DNA of 64,000 nucleotides from Nocardioides deserti (GCF_014266025.1 NZ_JACMYC010000001.1:434001-498000), one strand, 5' to 3'; positions 1 to 14,137 are shown, counted from the first letter of the stretch. Notes: generated from the sequence alone by a model not told the origin. Translations and numbers: made by a program.

Positions 1-1
1 C

Positions 2-250
2 GTGCTGAGCGGCGTCCGCCGCACCCTCCAGCGCGGCGGCGTACCCGTGCGGAGCGCGAAGGTCGGCGGCAACCTCCTGGTGCTCGACGGCCGCTACGGC
101 AAGCGGGCCGGCGTGCAGAAGGCCTGGGTCGGCGGCCCCGCGTGGTCCGACGGTGCGCTGTCGGGCGACGGCCTGAGCCTGGTGGTCAGCGAGCGCGAGA
201 CCGTGCGGCAGTACCTCGACGGCTTCAGCCGCGCCTGGAACAACGGCTGA
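2..250 (+). CDS. PLD-like protein, C-terminal fragment (5' end outside window)
   Basis: The reading frame enters from the left edge and ends at TGA 248-250, so only the last 82 residues are seen. The run LLVLDGRYG, a short gap, then AWVGGPAWSDGAL and GLSLVVSERETVRQYL resembles the end of phospholipase-D-like domains, where HxK, D and a (G)S/G-N/AWS element are followed by the strand D/ELSL and a C-terminal helix. The HxK motif would lie at the very start of the fragment (SAKVGGN) and looks degenerate, so catalytic activity cannot be judged. The assignment rests on this partial motif only. Confidence 0.45.
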   Translation: MLSGVRRTLQRGGVPVRSAKVGGNLLVLDGRYGKRAGVQKAWVGGPAWSDGALSGDGLSLVVSERETVRQYLDGFSRAWNNG

Positions 251-297
251 CGGTCCCGGTCCACCGTGCGGTCGCGCCGACGGGTCGGCGCGTGACC

Positions 298-858
298 ATG
301 CAGGTCGGCGCGCCCCGTTGGGGTGGCATGGTCCTCACCTCCCTGCTCCTGGCCGGTCTCCTGCTCGCCGCCTGGCCGCTCACCACCGGCTCGCTGCCGA
401 CCGCGTCCGGGAGCGGTCGGCGGGCCGACGCCTGGCGGCTGCGGTACGTCGACTCGCGGCCCGGCGAGGTGACCACGGCCGACGTCGCGCGACTGCTGCG
501 GGCCCACGAGCTGCCGGACGACGAGGTGCGCTTCGTGCTGGCCAAGGCCGACCAGCTGCGCGTCGCGCCGTTCACGCTGTGGATGTGGACCAAGCGGTTC
601 GACGTGCACGCGCTCGCCGTCGTGCTCGGCGCCGACCTGAGCCACGCCGAGCTCCTGCGCCACCTGGCCGACGGGTCGCTGCCCGACCTCGCGGAGCTGG
701 AGGTCTTCGCCGTGCTCAACGGCCTCCCGCGCCGGCGACCCGACGTCACCACGCACGCCGAGCCCGCGGCACCCGCCCCGGAGCCGGCCGTCGCGCCTCG
801 CGCGCCGGGCAGCGGGCTCCGGATCGAGGACCCCGGCACCTGGCCGTACGCCGCCTGA
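298..858 (+). CDS. Hypothetical exported or membrane-anchored protein
   Basis: No family is recognised. The 186-residue product has a strongly hydrophobic N-terminal segment (MVLTSLLLAGLLLAAWPLTTG, about residues 11-31) that would act as a signal peptide or single membrane anchor. A charged, Leu/Ala-rich body follows, then an Ala/Pro-rich tail of about 35 residues. ATG at 298 was chosen, but ATG at 328, preceded by a GGGGTGG stretch, would give a more standard signal peptide. The frame stays open upstream to 142, but that part is Arg-rich and overlaps the preceding gene, so it is not believed. The gene is convergent with the metallo-hydrolase, with 1 bp between them. Confidence 0.6.
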   Translation: MQVGAPRWGGMVLTSLLLAGLLLAAWPLTTGSLPTASGSGRRADAWRLRYVDSRPGEVTTADVARLLRAHELPDDEVRFVLAKADQLRVAPFTLWMWTKRFDVHALAVVLGADLSHAELLRHLADGSLPDLAELEVFAVLNGLPRRRPDVTTHAEPAAPAPEPAVAPRAPGSGLRIEDPGTWPYAA

Positions 859-859
859 G

Positions 860-1534
860 CTACCAGCCCCGCTCGCGCCACTCCGGCAGGTGCGGGCGCT
901 CGGCGCCGATCGTGGAGTCGTCGCCGTGCCCGGGGTAGAACCAGGTGTCGTCCGGGAGCCGGTCGAAGACCTTGGTGGACACCTCGTCGAGCAGCTGGCG
1001 GAACGCGTCGGCGTCGCCGAACGTGTTGCCCACGCCGCCCGGGAAGAGGCTGTCGCCGGTCCACAGGTGCGGGTGGCCCTCGGGGTCGTCGTACAGCAGC
1101 GCGATCGAGCCGGGGGTGTGCCCGGCCAGGGCGATGACCTCCAGCGAGCAGCGCCCGACGGTGACGGTGTCGCCGTGGCGCAGCGGCCGCGTGACGTCGA
1201 CACCGGTCTGCTCGGTGACGGCGAGGGCGTCGGGCTCCCCGGCGAGCACGCCCGCACCGGTCGCCCGCACGACGTCGGCGAGCGCCCGGTGGTGGTCCCA
1301 GTGCTGGTGGGTCGTGACGACCGAGGCCAGCCCGGCGTCGCCGACCAGCGGGAGCAGGGTGTCGGGCTCGGCCGCCGCGTCCACCAGCAGCTGCTCGCCG
1401 GACGCGCGGCAGGTCAGCAGGTAGCAGTTGTTCGACATCTGCTCGTCGACGGCGACCTTCGCGATCTGCAGGTGCGCGAGCTCGCGCACGTCGGCGGGGC
1501 CGCCGGGTCGCACGGCTCCGGTGTAGTCGTTCAC
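860..1534 (-). CDS. MBL-fold metallo-hydrolase (glyoxalase II-like)
   Basis: This 224-residue metallo-beta-lactamase-fold hydrolase carries the metal-binding motif THQHWDHH at about residues 72-79. It also has further ligands in AGHTPGS, WTGDSLF and YPGHGDDST, the arrangement of glyoxalase II, persulfide dioxygenase and related thioester hydrolases. The start is GTG at 1534, which overlaps the TGA of the upstream isomerase gene by 4 bp (GTGA). The two are therefore translationally coupled. Pairing with a mycothiol-dependent isomerase suggests a mycothiol-conjugate or thioester substrate; that is inference. The long open frame upstream of 1534 is a GC-rich shadow. Confidence 0.85.
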   Translation of the reverse strand: MNDYTGAVRPGGPADVRELAHLQIAKVAVDEQMSNNCYLLTCRASGEQLLVDAAAEPDTLLPLVGDAGLASVVTTHQHWDHHRALADVVRATGAGVLAGEPDALAVTEQTGVDVTRPLRHGDTVTVGRCSLEVIALAGHTPGSIALLYDDPEGHPHLWTGDSLFPGGVGNTFGDADAFRQLLDEVSTKVFDRLPDDTWFYPGHGDDSTIGAERPHLPEWRERGW

Positions 1535-2277
1535 AGTCCCTCGATCCTCGGCAGCACGCCGTCGTCGGTGGTGGGCCCGGTCGTCCCCGGCACGGCAGCC
1601 CGGCCGCTCAGCCACCATCCCAGGTCGGCCGCGGTGCCCCGGACAGTGGTCGCGGCGGTCGTCGCGTCCGCGCCGAGCTCCCAGGCACGACCGGTGTCGG
1701 TGGCCTCCAGCCGCAGCGGCACCGAGGTCGGTCGGCGCGCGACCATCGCCTCGACGAGGGCCAGCGCGAACTGCTCCGACCAGCCGGCCGGCGTCGCGCC
1801 GAGGCCGAGGTCGACGTGGTGCACCTCGACCTCGGACAGGCGCATGGCCGGCACGTCGGTCACCGGCCGCGGGCGGAGCCCCGGGGTGCGGTCGAACGTG
1901 CCGCGCCACCCGTCCTCGGGGAGTGCGGCCACCGCCTCGGCGTACGTCGTGGTGGAGGCGAGGAAGCGGTCCCGCAGCTTCCGGACGTCGATCGCGGCCA
2001 GCGCCTCGATGTCGGTGTCGCGCTGCTCCGGGGAGGCGTACATCGCGACCGGCTCGTCGCGGCGGGCGCCGTCGAGCACGCCGGCCAGCGCCTCGGCGTT
2101 CAGCGTCAGGTGGGCGACGACGTGCGCGCGGCTCCAGCCGGGCAGCAGGCTGGGTGCCCGCCAGGCGTCGTCGTCCATCTCGTCGACGCTGCGCACGAGC
2201 CGCGTGGTCGCCTCCCCGAGGGGTGACGCGTCACTCGTCGCGGCGGGGAAGGGCTCGGGGTCCGGCATGGTTGTCAT
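1531..2277 (-). CDS. Maleylpyruvate isomerase family mycothiol-dependent enzyme
   Basis: This 248-residue protein is of the MDMPI/DinB-like fold. The N-terminal domain contains [21 protein letters not shown], the four-helix-bundle signature of the family, with the His that binds zinc. A second ligand pair is visible in [10 protein letters not shown], and the C-terminal part has the small MDMPI_C-like domain. Family members use mycothiol as cofactor for isomerisation or thiol-transfer reactions, and the exact substrate cannot be read from sequence. The start is ATG 2277; ATG 2268 is an alternative. It is the first gene of a two-gene unit with the MBL hydrolase, divergent from uvrA. Confidence 0.85.
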   Translation of the reverse strand: MTTMPDPEPFPAATSDASPLGEATTRLVRSVDEMDDDAWRAPSLLPGWSRAHVVAHLTLNAEALAGVLDGARRDEPVAMYASPEQRDTDIEALAAIDVRKLRDRFLASTTTYAEAVAALPEDGWRGTFDRTPGLRPRPVTDVPAMRLSEVEVHHVDLGLGATPAGWSEQFALALVEAMVARRPTSVPLRLEATDTGRAWELGADATTAATTVRGTAADLGWWLSGRAAVPGTTGPTTDDGVLPRIEGL

Positions 2278-2381
2278 CCAAGCCGGTCACCGGCCCGGTC
2301 GCCACTGTCGGCGGCGTGTGGCAGCGTCGCCGGTGGCTCGTGCTCCGTCCGTCGCAGCCCGGCGGGGGAGGGCCCGGCCGG

Positions 2382-2387
2382 TACGAT
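2382..2387 (+). promoter_or_regulatory. -10 element of uvrA
   Basis: TACGAT lies 46 nt upstream of the uvrA GTG. It has the TAnnnT form of the actinobacterial housekeeping -10. No clear -35 hexamer is seen. Confidence 0.55.
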
Positions 2388-2390
2388 GGA

Positions 2391-2404
2391 CGAACGCGTG
2401 TTCG
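2391..2404 (+). promoter_or_regulatory. LexA (SOS) box upstream of uvrA
   Basis: CGAACGCGTGTTCG is a perfect 5+5 inverted repeat with a 4-nt spacer. It fits the actinobacterial LexA consensus CGAACRNRYGTTCG at every position. It sits immediately downstream of the TACGAT -10, over the expected transcription start, and 29 nt before the uvrA start codon, so LexA binding would block transcription. Confidence 0.85.
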
Positions 2405-2433
2405 AACGCCTGCATCCGACTCGAGGGACAAAC

Positions 2434-5502
<3,069 letters not shown>

Positions 5503-5541
5503 GGTCGTCCCGACCGTGACCGCCTCGGAAGGACCACCGAC

Positions 5542-6018
5542 GTGACCGAGAAGCACCCGCTCGACTCCCTGACCCGTCGCCGCGCCCTGACCGGGGCGGC
5601 CGGCGTCGGCGCGGCCCTGCCGGTGCTCGCCGCCTGCGGAGGTGGCGACGACGGTCCGTCGACCGCGTCCGATCCTGCGGCGGGCACCTCCGCGCCGGGC
5701 GGTGCCTCGTCCTCCGCCGGGGAGCCCGGGAGCGAGGCGCTGGCGGCGACGACCGACATCGAGGTCGGCGGTGGCGCCATCTACCCGAACGAGGAGGTGG
5801 TGGTGACGCAGCCGAGCGAGGGTGAGTTCAAGGCGTTCTCGATCGTGTGCACCCACCAGGGCTGCGCGGTCTCGGAGGTCTCCGACGAGGGGATCGTCTG
5901 CCCCTGCCACAACAGCGTGTTCTCGATCTCCGACGGCTCGCCGCAGGGCGGTCCGGCGACCGTCCCGCTGGAGGAGCGGGCGATCACCGTCGAGGGCGGC
6001 CGGATCACGCTCGGCTAG
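5542..6018 (+). CDS. Tat-exported Rieske [2Fe-2S] lipoprotein
   Basis: This 158-residue protein begins with TRRRALTGAAGVGAALPVLAAC, combining a twin-arginine signal (Arg12-13) with a lipobox whose Cys32 would be lipidated. A Ser/Gly/Ala-rich linker follows, then a Rieske domain. The cluster ligands are Cys103-x-His105 and Cys120-x2-His123. The extra Cys108 and Cys122 match the disulfide of cytochrome bc-type Rieske proteins, suggesting a fairly high potential. The protein would act on the outer face of the membrane; its redox partner is unknown. The start GTG 5542 has GGAAGGA 8 nt upstream. It sits between uvrA and uvrC with no obvious functional link to repair. Confidence 0.9.
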   Translation: MTEKHPLDSLTRRRALTGAAGVGAALPVLAACGGGDDGPSTASDPAAGTSAPGGASSSAGEPGSEALAATTDIEVGGGAIYPNEEVVVTQPSEGEFKAFSIVCTHQGCAVSEVSDEGIVCPCHNSVFSISDGSPQGGPATVPLEERAITVEGGRITLG

Positions 6019-6050
6019 CCGGCGGGAGCAGGACTGTCGGCGCCGGAACG

Positions 6051-6056
6051 TAGGCT
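6051..6056 (+). promoter_or_regulatory. -10 of uvrC, leaderless type
   Basis: TAGGCT ends 6 nt before the uvrC GTG at 6063. This spacing places the transcription start at or next to the start codon. Confidence 0.5.
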
Positions 6057-6062
6057 TGCCGG

Positions 6063-8078
6063 GTGCCTGCTGCTCCATCCCGACGCTCCGCCCGCGGGCC
6101 GTTGTCCTACCGCCCGGAGCCCGGGTCGATCCCCACGCAGCCGGGGGTCTACCGCTTCCGTGACGCCCGCGGTCGCGTCATCTACGTCGGCAAGGCCAAG
6201 AACCTCCGCGCCCGCCTGTCGTCGTACTTCCAGGACATCGCGAACCTGCACCAGCGCACCGCCACGATGGTCACGACGGCGGCCAGCGTCGAGTGGACGG
6301 TGGTCAACACCGAGGTCGAGGCGCTCCAGCTGGAGTACTCCTGGATCAAGGAGTACGACCCGCGCTTCAACGTCAAGTACCGCGACGACAAGTCCTACCC
6401 GTGGCTGGCGGTGACGACCGGCGAGGAGTTCCCGCGGGTCATGGTCGGCCGCGGGGCCAAGCGGAAGGGCACCCGCTACTTCGGCCCCTACAGCCACGCC
6501 TGGGCGATCCGCGAGACCGTCGACGTGCTGCTGCGCGTCTTCCCGATGCGCTCGTGCAGCAACGGCGTCTTCAAGCGCTCCGCCCAGATCGGCCGGCCGT
6601 GCCTGCTCGGCTACATCGACAAGTGCGCGGCGCCGTGCGTGGGCAACGTCAGCCCCGAGGAGCACCGGGCGATCGTCGACGACTTCTGCGACTTCATGGG
6701 CGGACAGACCCGGCCGTTCATGCGGCGCATCGAGAAGGAGATGTACGTCGCCTCCGAGGCGATGGACTTCGAGAAGGCCGCGCGGCTGCGTGACGACCTC
6801 GGCGCCATGCAGCGTGCGCTGGAGAAGCAGGCGGTCGTGCTCGGCGACGGCGCGGACGCCGACGTCATCGCGCTGGCGGAGGACCCGCTCGAGGTCGCCG
6901 TGCAGATCTTCTACGTCCGCGGCGGCCGCATCCGCGGCCAGCGCGGCTGGGTCGCCGACCGCGTCGACGAGGGGGACACCCCCGAGCTCGTCTCGGACTT
7001 CCTGCTCCAGCTCTACGCCGGCGACCCGGAGTCGGTGCCGCGCGAGATCCTCGTGCCGGCGCTGCCGACGGACGTCGTGACCTTCGAGGAGCTGCTCACC
7101 GAGCTGCGCGGCTCGAAGGTCGCGATCCGGGTGCCGCAGCGCGGCGACAAGAAGACGCTGCAGGAGACGGTCGCCCGCAACGCCTCCCAGGCACTCGCCC
7201 TGCACAAGACCAAGCGCGCCAGCGACCTCACCACCCGCAACCGGGCGCTGGAGGAGATCCAGCAGGCGCTGGAGCTCGAGGAGGTGCCGCTGCGCATCGA
7301 GTGCTACGACGTCTCCAACCTCCAGGGCACCGAGGTCGTGGCCTCGATGGTGGTCTTCGAGGACGGCCTGGCCCGCAAGGGGGAGTACCGCCGGTTCGTC
7401 ATCCGCGGCGTCGAGGGGCAGAACGACGTCGCCTCGATGCACGAGGTCATCACTCGGCGCTTCCGGCGGCTGCTCGACGAGCAGGCGCGGTCCGAGCTCC
7501 GCCCCGGCGACGAGACCAACGGCCCGATGCTGGTGGACCCCGAGACCGGGCGGCCCCGCAAGTTCGCCTACGCGCCGGGGCTGGTCGTCGTCGACGGCGG
7601 CCCGCCGCAGGTGGCCGCGGCCCAGCGGGCCCTCGACGAGCTCGGCATCGACGACGTACCGGTCTGCGGCCTGGCCAAGCGCCTCGAGGAGGTCTGGCTG
7701 CCCGGCCAGGAGGACCCGGTGATCCTGGCGCGCTCGTCGGAGGGTCTCTACCTCCTCCAGCGGATCCGCGACGAGGCGCACCGGTTCGCGATCAACCACC
7801 ACCGCTCCCGTCGGTCGAAGTCGATGGTCGAGAGCGTCCTCGACGACGTCCCAGGCCTGGGCGAGGTGCGCCGCAAGACCCTGATGAAGCACTTCGGCTC
7901 GCTCAAGAAGCTGCGCGAGGCGACCGTCGAGGAGATCGCGACCGTGCCGGGCATCGGGCAGCGGACCGCGACGTCGATCAAGGACGCGGTGGCGGCGTCC
8001 TCGCCCGCGGGGCGCGGCACAGGCGGCAGGATGAGCGTCAACACCGCGACGGGCGAGATCATCGAGGAGGACGGATGA
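6063..8078 (+). CDS. uvrC: Excinuclease ABC subunit UvrC
   Basis: UvrC makes both incisions in nucleotide excision repair. The 671-residue protein has the full domain order. The GIY-YIG nuclease (GVYRFRD then [14 protein letters not shown], about residues 28-50) makes the 3' cut. The Cys-rich region CSNGVFKRS...[15 protein letters not shown] follows, then a UVR helix pair ([15 protein letters not shown]). The RNase H-like domain ([20 protein letters not shown]) makes the 5' cut, and tandem helix-hairpin-helix motifs ([19 protein letters not shown]) complete it. The GTG start at 6063 follows a TAGGCT -10 by 6 nt and has no Shine-Dalgarno. Its TGA overlaps the rapZ ATG (ATGA). Confidence 0.98.
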   Translation: MPAAPSRRSARGPLSYRPEPGSIPTQPGVYRFRDARGRVIYVGKAKNLRARLSSYFQDIANLHQRTATMVTTAASVEWTVVNTEVEALQLEYSWIKEYDPRFNVKYRDDKSYPWLAVTTGEEFPRVMVGRGAKRKGTRYFGPYSHAWAIRETVDVLLRVFPMRSCSNGVFKRSAQIGRPCLLGYIDKCAAPCVGNVSPEEHRAIVDDFCDFMGGQTRPFMRRIEKEMYVASEAMDFEKAARLRDDLGAMQRALEKQAVVLGDGADADVIALAEDPLEVAVQIFYVRGGRIRGQRGWVADRVDEGDTPELVSDFLLQLYAGDPESVPREILVPALPTDVVTFEELLTELRGSKVAIRVPQRGDKKTLQETVARNASQALALHKTKRASDLTTRNRALEEIQQALELEEVPLRIECYDVSNLQGTEVVASMVVFEDGLARKGEYRRFVIRGVEGQNDVASMHEVITRRFRRLLDEQARSELRPGDETNGPMLVDPETGRPRKFAYAPGLVVVDGGPPQVAAAQRALDELGIDDVPVCGLAKRLEEVWLPGQEDPVILARSSEGLYLLQRIRDEAHRFAINHHRSRRSKSMVESVLDDVPGLGEVRRKTLMKHFGSLKKLREATVEEIATVPGIGQRTATSIKDAVAASSPAGRGTGGRMSVNTATGEIIEEDG

Positions 8079-8947
8079 GCGAGCAGACGCCTCCCGGCGA
8101 GCTGGTCGTCGTGACCGGCATGACCGGTGCCGGCCGCAGCACGGCCGCCAAGGAGCTGGAGGACCTCGGCTTCTACGTCGTCGACAACCTGCCGCCGAGC
8201 CTGCTGCGCGACGTCGTGCGGCTGGTCGACGAGAGCGCCGGGCCGGGCCAGGCGATCGCCGTCGTGGTCGACGTGCGGTCCGGCTCGTTCTTCCAGACGC
8301 TCCAGGCCAACCTCGCCCAGGGCGCCACCGGCCGCAACGCGACCCTGCTCTTCCTCGACGCCACCGACGAGGTCCTCGTCCGGCGCCAGGAGGCCGTCCG
8401 CCGCCCGCACCCGCTCCAGGGCACCGGCCGGCTCCTCGACGGGCTCCAGCGCGAGCGCACGGTGCTCGCCGACCTGCGCAGCGGCGCCGACCTGGTCATC
8501 GACACCAGCGGCCTCAACGTCCACCAGCTCACCCGCGCGATCGCGGACGCCTTCGGCAAGGCCGACCAGGTGCGGCTGAGCGTCAACGTCATCAGCTTCG
8601 GCTTCAAGTACGGCATCCCCATCGACGCCGACTTCGTCGCCGACATGCGCTTCCTGCCCAACCCGCACTGGATCCCCGAGCTGCGCCCCGGCACCGGCCG
8701 CAACACCGAGGTGTCCGACTACGTCCTGAGCCGCCCGGGCGCCGAGGAGTTCCTCGACGGCTACGTCCCGGTGCTCGCCGGCGTCGCCGAGGGTTACCTG
8801 CGCGAGGGCAAGCGGTTCATGCGGGTCGCCATCGGCTGCACGGGCGGCAAGCACCGCAGCGTCGCGATGACCGAGGAGATCACGCGCCGCCTCTGCGAGC
8901 AGGGGTACGACGCCCGGCCGGTCCACCGCGACCTGGGTCGCGAGTGA
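8075..8947 (+). CDS. rapZ: RNase adapter protein / P-loop nucleotide-binding protein RapZ (YvcJ)
   Basis: This 290-residue RapZ-family protein has an N-terminal P-loop ATPase domain with Walker [10 protein letters not shown] (about residues 15-23) and the family motif [14 protein letters not shown]. The C-terminal domain holds the conserved [16 protein letters not shown] and [12 protein letters not shown] motifs. In proteobacteria RapZ binds GlcN-6-P and small RNAs. In Gram-positives the YvcJ group binds nucleotides and affects cell-wall amino-sugar balance, so the exact role here is inferred. The ATG overlaps the uvrC stop by 4 bp and its own TGA overlaps the next gene, giving a tightly coupled uvrC-rapZ-yvcK unit. 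Confidence 0.95.
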   Translation: MSEQTPPGELVVVTGMTGAGRSTAAKELEDLGFYVVDNLPPSLLRDVVRLVDESAGPGQAIAVVVDVRSGSFFQTLQANLAQGATGRNATLLFLDATDEVLVRRQEAVRRPHPLQGTGRLLDGLQRERTVLADLRSGADLVIDTSGLNVHQLTRAIADAFGKADQVRLSVNVISFGFKYGIPIDADFVADMRFLPNPHWIPELRPGTGRNTEVSDYVLSRPGAEEFLDGYVPVLAGVAEGYLREGKRFMRVAIGCTGGKHRSVAMTEEITRRLCEQGYDARPVHRDLGRE

Positions 8948-9948
8948 GCACGCCGCCCGGCACCCCGGTCCGCGCCGCCGACGCCACCCGCGCCCAGGCC
9001 GTCGTGGCGCTCGGCGGCGGCCACGGCCTGCACGCCTCGCTGAGCGCGCTGCGCCGGCTGGTCGACGACCTGACCGTCGACGACCTCACCGCGATCGTCA
9101 CCGTCGCCGACAATGGCGGCTCCTCGGGCCGGCTGCGCGGCGAGTTCGGCGTGCTGCCGCCCGGCGACCTGCGGATGGCGCTGGCCGCGCTCTGCGGCGA
9201 CGACCAGTGGGGCGACACGTGGGCCCAGGTGCTCCAGCACCGGTTCGCCGGCAACGGCGAGATGCGCGGCCACGTCGTGGGGAACCTGCTCATCGTCGGC
9301 CTCTGGGAGCTGCTCGGCGACCACGTCGACGCGCTCGACTGGGTCGGCAAGCTGCTCGGCGCCAAGGGGCGGGTGCTGCCGATGGCGCTGTCCCCGATGG
9401 ACATCACCGCCGAGGTCCGCGGCCTCGACGCGGACGACCCGGACGCGCTCACCACGGTCCGCGGCCAGGTCGAGGTCGCCACCACCGAGGGCGTCATCTC
9501 CTCGATCAGCCTCGACCCCGCCGATCCGCAGGTCTGCCCCGAGGCGGTCGCCGCCGTGGGGGCGGCCGACTGGGTGCTGCTCGGCCCCGGCTCGTGGTTC
9601 AGCTCGGTGATCCCGCACCTGATGGTCCCCGAGCTGCGGGACGCGCTCGTGCGCACGAGCGCCCGGGTGGTGGTCAACCTGAACCTCGCGGAGCAGGCGG
9701 GGGAGACCGGCGGCTTCGGCCCGGCCGACCACCTGGCGGTGCTCGCCGAGCACGCACCGGAGCTGGTCGTCCACACCGTGCTGGCCGACCGGGAGAGCGT
9801 CGGGGACGGGCTCGACGAGCTCGAGCACGTCGTCGCGGCGTACGGCGCGAAGCTCGTCGTGGACGACGTCGCGATCGGCGACGGGACGCCTCGGCACGAC
9901 CCCGAGAAGCTCGCCGCGGCGTACGAGCGGATCCTCGCCGCGGGCTGA
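8944..9948 (+). CDS. YvcK/CuvA family UDP-GlcNAc-binding protein (gluconeogenesis factor)
   Basis: This 334-residue CofD-like Rossmann protein of the YvcK/CuvA/YbhK group has the N-terminal [19 protein letters not shown], then [14 protein letters not shown] and [12 protein letters not shown], and later [10 protein letters not shown] and NLAEQAGET, all conserved in the family. Family members bind UDP-sugars and steer carbon into peptidoglycan precursors, and the mycobacterial CuvA works in polar wall growth. The start GTG 8944 overlaps the rapZ stop by 4 bp. Lying between rapZ and whiA is the standard Gram-positive arrangement. Confidence 0.93.
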   Translation: MSTPPGTPVRAADATRAQAVVALGGGHGLHASLSALRRLVDDLTVDDLTAIVTVADNGGSSGRLRGEFGVLPPGDLRMALAALCGDDQWGDTWAQVLQHRFAGNGEMRGHVVGNLLIVGLWELLGDHVDALDWVGKLLGAKGRVLPMALSPMDITAEVRGLDADDPDALTTVRGQVEVATTEGVISSISLDPADPQVCPEAVAAVGAADWVLLGPGSWFSSVIPHLMVPELRDALVRTSARVVVNLNLAEQAGETGGFGPADHLAVLAEHAPELVVHTVLADRESVGDGLDELEHVVAAYGAKLVVDDVAIGDGTPRHDPEKLAAAYERILAAG

Positions 9949-9994
9949 CCGGTTGCTGCCTGGAGTCGTTGACCCGCGTGCGAGGATGCGGGTC

Positions 9995-10981
9995 ATGGCG
10001 ATGACGGCACAGGTGAAGGCTGAGCTGGCGAGCACCCAGATCACGAAGACCTGCTGCCGCAAGGCGGAGGTCGCCTCGATGCTGCGCTTCGCCGGCGGCC
10101 TGCACATCGTCAGCGGACGGATCGTCATCGAGGCCGAGCTCGACACCGGCGCCGCGGCCCGACGGTTGCGCAAGGACATCGCCGAGGTCTACGGCCACCA
10201 GTCCGACGTGGTCATGGTGCAGGGCAACGGCATCCGCCGGGGCAGCCGCTACCTCGTCCGCATCGTCCGCGACGGTGAGGCGCTCGCCCGCCAGACCGGC
10301 CTGCTCGACCAGCGCGGCCGCCCGGTCCGGGGCCTCCCGCCGGCCGTCGTCTCCGGCGGTGGCTGCGACGCGGTCGCGGCGTGGCGGGGCGCGTTCCTCG
10401 CCCACGGTTCGCTGACCGAGCCCGGCCGGTCCTCCTCGCTCGAGGTGACCTGCCCCGGCCCCGAGGCGGCCTTGGCGCTGGTCGGCGTGGCCCGGCGGCT
10501 CGGCATCTCCGCCAAGGCGCGCGAGGTCCGCGGCGTCGACCGGGTCGTCATCCGCGACGGCGACGCGATCGGCCAGCTGCTGACCCGACTCGGCGCCCAC
10601 GAGTCGCTGATGGCCTGGGAGGAGCGCCGGATGCGGCGCGAGGTCCGGGCCACCGCGAACCGGCTCGCCAACTTCGACGACGCCAACCTGCGCCGTTCCG
10701 CGCGCGCCGCGGTCGCCGCCGGCGCGCGCGTCGAGCGGGCGATGGAGATCCTCGGCGACGAGGTGCCCGACCACCTCAAGATGGCCGGCGCGCTCCGCCT
10801 CGAGCACAAGCAGGCCTCGCTGGAGGAGCTCGGGCAGCTGCACGAGCCGGTGCTCACCAAGGACGCCATCGCCGGCCGGATCCGCCGGCTCCTGGCGATG
10901 GCCGACAAGCGCGCCGAGGAGCTGGGGATCCCCGACACCGAGTCGTCGCTGACCCCCGAGATGCTGGCCGAGGAGGCCTGA
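9995..10981 (+). CDS. whiA: DNA-binding sporulation/division regulator WhiA
   Basis: WhiA is a fusion of a LAGLIDADG homing-endonuclease-like domain with a C-terminal helix-turn-helix. In Streptomyces it activates septation genes together with WhiB, and in Firmicutes it affects division and chromosome segregation. The N-terminus [16 protein letters not shown] and the segments [28 protein letters not shown] and [20 protein letters not shown] are family signatures. Length (328 aa) fits actinobacterial WhiA (about 325-330). The ATG at 9995 (or ATG 10001) is preferred over the frame-open TTG/GTG codons upstream, which add an unrelated Arg-rich leader. It lies 46 bp after yvcK, most likely in the same operon. 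Confidence 0.96.
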   Translation: MAMTAQVKAELASTQITKTCCRKAEVASMLRFAGGLHIVSGRIVIEAELDTGAAARRLRKDIAEVYGHQSDVVMVQGNGIRRGSRYLVRIVRDGEALARQTGLLDQRGRPVRGLPPAVVSGGGCDAVAAWRGAFLAHGSLTEPGRSSSLEVTCPGPEAALALVGVARRLGISAKAREVRGVDRVVIRDGDAIGQLLTRLGAHESLMAWEERRMRREVRATANRLANFDDANLRRSARAAVAAGARVERAMEILGDEVPDHLKMAGALRLEHKQASLEELGQLHEPVLTKDAIAGRIRRLLAMADKRAEELGIPDTESSLTPEMLAEEA

Positions 10982-11037
10982 GCGGCGGCGGCCCGCCGTA
11001 CCCCGGACGCCGCCGACCGCGCTCGCACCCGCTTCGG

Positions 11038-12084
<1,047 letters not shown>

Positions 12085-12086
12085 CC

Positions 12087-13325
12087 GTGGCGTCCTACTC
12101 CACCCTCGCCGACCTCGTCGAGCAGGGGGTCGCGGGCAAGCGCGTCCTCGTCCGCTCGGACCTGAACGTCCCGCTCGACGGCCCCGCGGGCCACAAGGTG
12201 ATCACCGACGACGGCCGCATCCGCGCCAGCGTCCCGACCATCCGCACGCTGGCCGAGGCCGGCGCTCGGGTGGTCGTGACCGCCCACCTCGGGCGACCCA
12301 AGGGCGCCCCGGACCCGGCGTACTCGCTGCGTCCGGTGGCCGAGCGGCTCGGCGAGCTGCTCGGCCGCGACGTCCGCTTCGCCCGCGACACCGTCGGCGA
12401 GTCCGCCCACGAGGTCGTCCACGGCCTCGAGGACGGGCAGGTCGCCGTGCTCGAGAACGTCCGCTTCGAGGCGGGCGAGACCAGCAAGGACGACGCCGAG
12501 CGCGGCGCGTTCGCGGACCGGCTGGCCTCGCTGGCCGAGCTCTTCGTCTCCGACGGCTTCGGCGTCGTCCACCGCAAGCAGGCTTCGGTGTACGACGTGG
12601 CGCAGCGGCTGCCGCATGCCGTCGGTGGGCTCGTGCAGGCGGAGATCGAGGTGCTCCGCCGGCTGACCGTGGAGCCCGACCGGCCCTACGTGGTCGTGCT
12701 GGGCGGCTCGAAGGTCTCCGACAAGCTGGGTGTCATCGACAACCTGCTCGGCAAGGCCGACAAGCTGCTGGTCGGCGGCGGGATGGTGTTCACCTTCCTC
12801 AAGGCCCAGGGCCACGAGGTCGGGAAGAGCCTGCTGGAGGAGGACCAGGTCGAGGTCTGCCGGGAGTACCTCCAGCGCGCCGCCGAGAGCGGCGTGCAGC
12901 TGATCCTGCCGACCGACGTCGTCGTCGACACGGCGTTCCCCTCGGGCGACGTGACGCCGTCGCCCCGGGTGGTCGCCGCCTCGGAGATCCCGGCCGACAG
13001 CCTGGGTCTCGACATCGGCCCGGAGTCGGCGCGCGCCTTCGCCGGTGCGCTCGCCGGCGCGCGGACCGTCTTCTGGAACGGCCCGATGGGTGTGTTCGAG
13101 GTCGACGCGTTCGCCGACGGCACCCGCGCGGTCGCGCAGGCGCTGACGGAGGTCACCGCCGACGGCGGCCTCTCGGTGGTCGGCGGTGGCGACTCCGCCG
13201 CCGCCGTGCGCACGCTCGGCTTCGCCGAGGACGCCTTCGGCCACATCTCCACCGGTGGTGGCGCCAGCCTCGAGTACCTCGAGGGCAAGGAGCTGCCCGG
13301 CGTTCGAGTCCTGGAGGACGACTGA
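12087..13325 (+). CDS. pgk: Phosphoglycerate kinase
   Basis: This is the cytosolic kinase that transfers phosphate from 1,3-bisphosphoglycerate to ADP. The N-terminal domain shows [13 protein letters not shown] with the substrate-binding Asp/Asn, then [16 protein letters not shown] and [12 protein letters not shown]. The C-terminal nucleotide domain has [22 protein letters not shown] and the Gly-rich GGGDSAAAV. Length is 412 aa. The start is GTG 12087, 2 bp after the gap stop; the long open frame reaching back to 11340 is only the shadow of gap. It sits in the glycolytic operon with gap and tpiA. Confidence 0.97.
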   Translation: MASYSTLADLVEQGVAGKRVLVRSDLNVPLDGPAGHKVITDDGRIRASVPTIRTLAEAGARVVVTAHLGRPKGAPDPAYSLRPVAERLGELLGRDVRFARDTVGESAHEVVHGLEDGQVAVLENVRFEAGETSKDDAERGAFADRLASLAELFVSDGFGVVHRKQASVYDVAQRLPHAVGGLVQAEIEVLRRLTVEPDRPYVVVLGGSKVSDKLGVIDNLLGKADKLLVGGGMVFTFLKAQGHEVGKSLLEEDQVEVCREYLQRAAESGVQLILPTDVVVDTAFPSGDVTPSPRVVAASEIPADSLGLDIGPESARAFAGALAGARTVFWNGPMGVFEVDAFADGTRAVAQALTEVTADGGLSVVGGGDSAAAVRTLGFAEDAFGHISTGGGASLEYLEGKELPGVRVLEDD

Positions 13326-13326
13326 C

Positions 13327-14121
13327 ATGGCAGTGACCCGGACCCCGCTGATGGCGGGCAACTGGAAGATGAACCTCAACCACCAGGAAGCGGTGGTGCT
13401 GGTCCAGAAGCTCGCCTGGACGCTCTCGGACAAGCGGCACGACCACGCGAAGGCGGAGGTGGTCGTCGTGCCGCCGTTCACCGACCTGCGGTCGGTGCAG
13501 ACGCTGGTCGACGGCGACCGCCTCCCGGTGAAGTACGGCGCGCAGGACGTCTCCATGCACGAGTCCGGCGCCTACACCGGCGAGATCTCCGCGGGGATGC
13601 TGGCCAAGCTGGGCTGCTCCTACGTCGTGGTCGGCCACTCCGAGCGCCGCGAGCACCACGGCGAGACCGACGAGGTCGTCAACGCCAAGGCGCAGCGCGC
13701 GCTCGCCGCCGGCATGACCCCCATCGTCTGCGTCGGTGAGGGGCTCGAGGTGCGGCAGGCCGGCGGTCAGGTCGAGCACTGCGTCGGCCAGGTCACCGGC
13801 TCACTGGCCGGCCTCAGCGCCGAGCAGGTCGCCGGGCTGGTCGTGGCCTACGAGCCGGTCTGGGCGATCGGCACCGGCGAGGTCGCCACCCCGGACGACG
13901 CACAGGAGGTCTGTGCCGCCGTCCGCGAGTACGTGCGCGCCTCCCACGGCGACGAGGCGGCCGACGCCGTGCGCGTGCTGTACGGCGGCTCCGTGAAGGC
14001 CGCGAACGTCGCCGGGATCATGGCGCAGCCCGACGTGGACGGCTGCCTGGTGGGCGGCGCCAGCCTGCAGGCCGAGGAGTTCGCAGGTATCTGCCGCTAC
14101 TACGACATGCCGGTCCTGTGA
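13327..14121 (+). CDS. tpiA: Triosephosphate isomerase
   Basis: Interconverts dihydroxyacetone phosphate and glyceraldehyde-3-phosphate. The N-terminal [12 protein letters not shown] supplies the catalytic Asn and Lys. The catalytic His is in [10 protein letters not shown], the catalytic Glu is in [13 protein letters not shown], and [10 protein letters not shown] and GCLVGGASL form the phosphate-binding end. The product is 264 aa. ATG 13327 starts 1 bp after the pgk TGA, so the two are translationally coupled. Confidence 0.98.
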   Translation: MAVTRTPLMAGNWKMNLNHQEAVVLVQKLAWTLSDKRHDHAKAEVVVVPPFTDLRSVQTLVDGDRLPVKYGAQDVSMHESGAYTGEISAGMLAKLGCSYVVVGHSERREHHGETDEVVNAKAQRALAAGMTPIVCVGEGLEVRQAGGQVEHCVGQVTGSLAGLSAEQVAGLVVAYEPVWAIGTGEVATPDDAQEVCAAVREYVRASHGDEAADAVRVLYGGSVKAANVAGIMAQPDVDGCLVGGASLQAEEFAGICRYYDMPVL

Positions 14122-14137
14122 CCGGCCGTCGTTGACG

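Noticed and set aside
142..297. Upstream extension of the exported protein gene to 142
   Set aside because: The added residues are Arg-rich, overlap the upstream gene and place the hydrophobic segment internally; ATG 298 or 328 gives a normal N-terminus.
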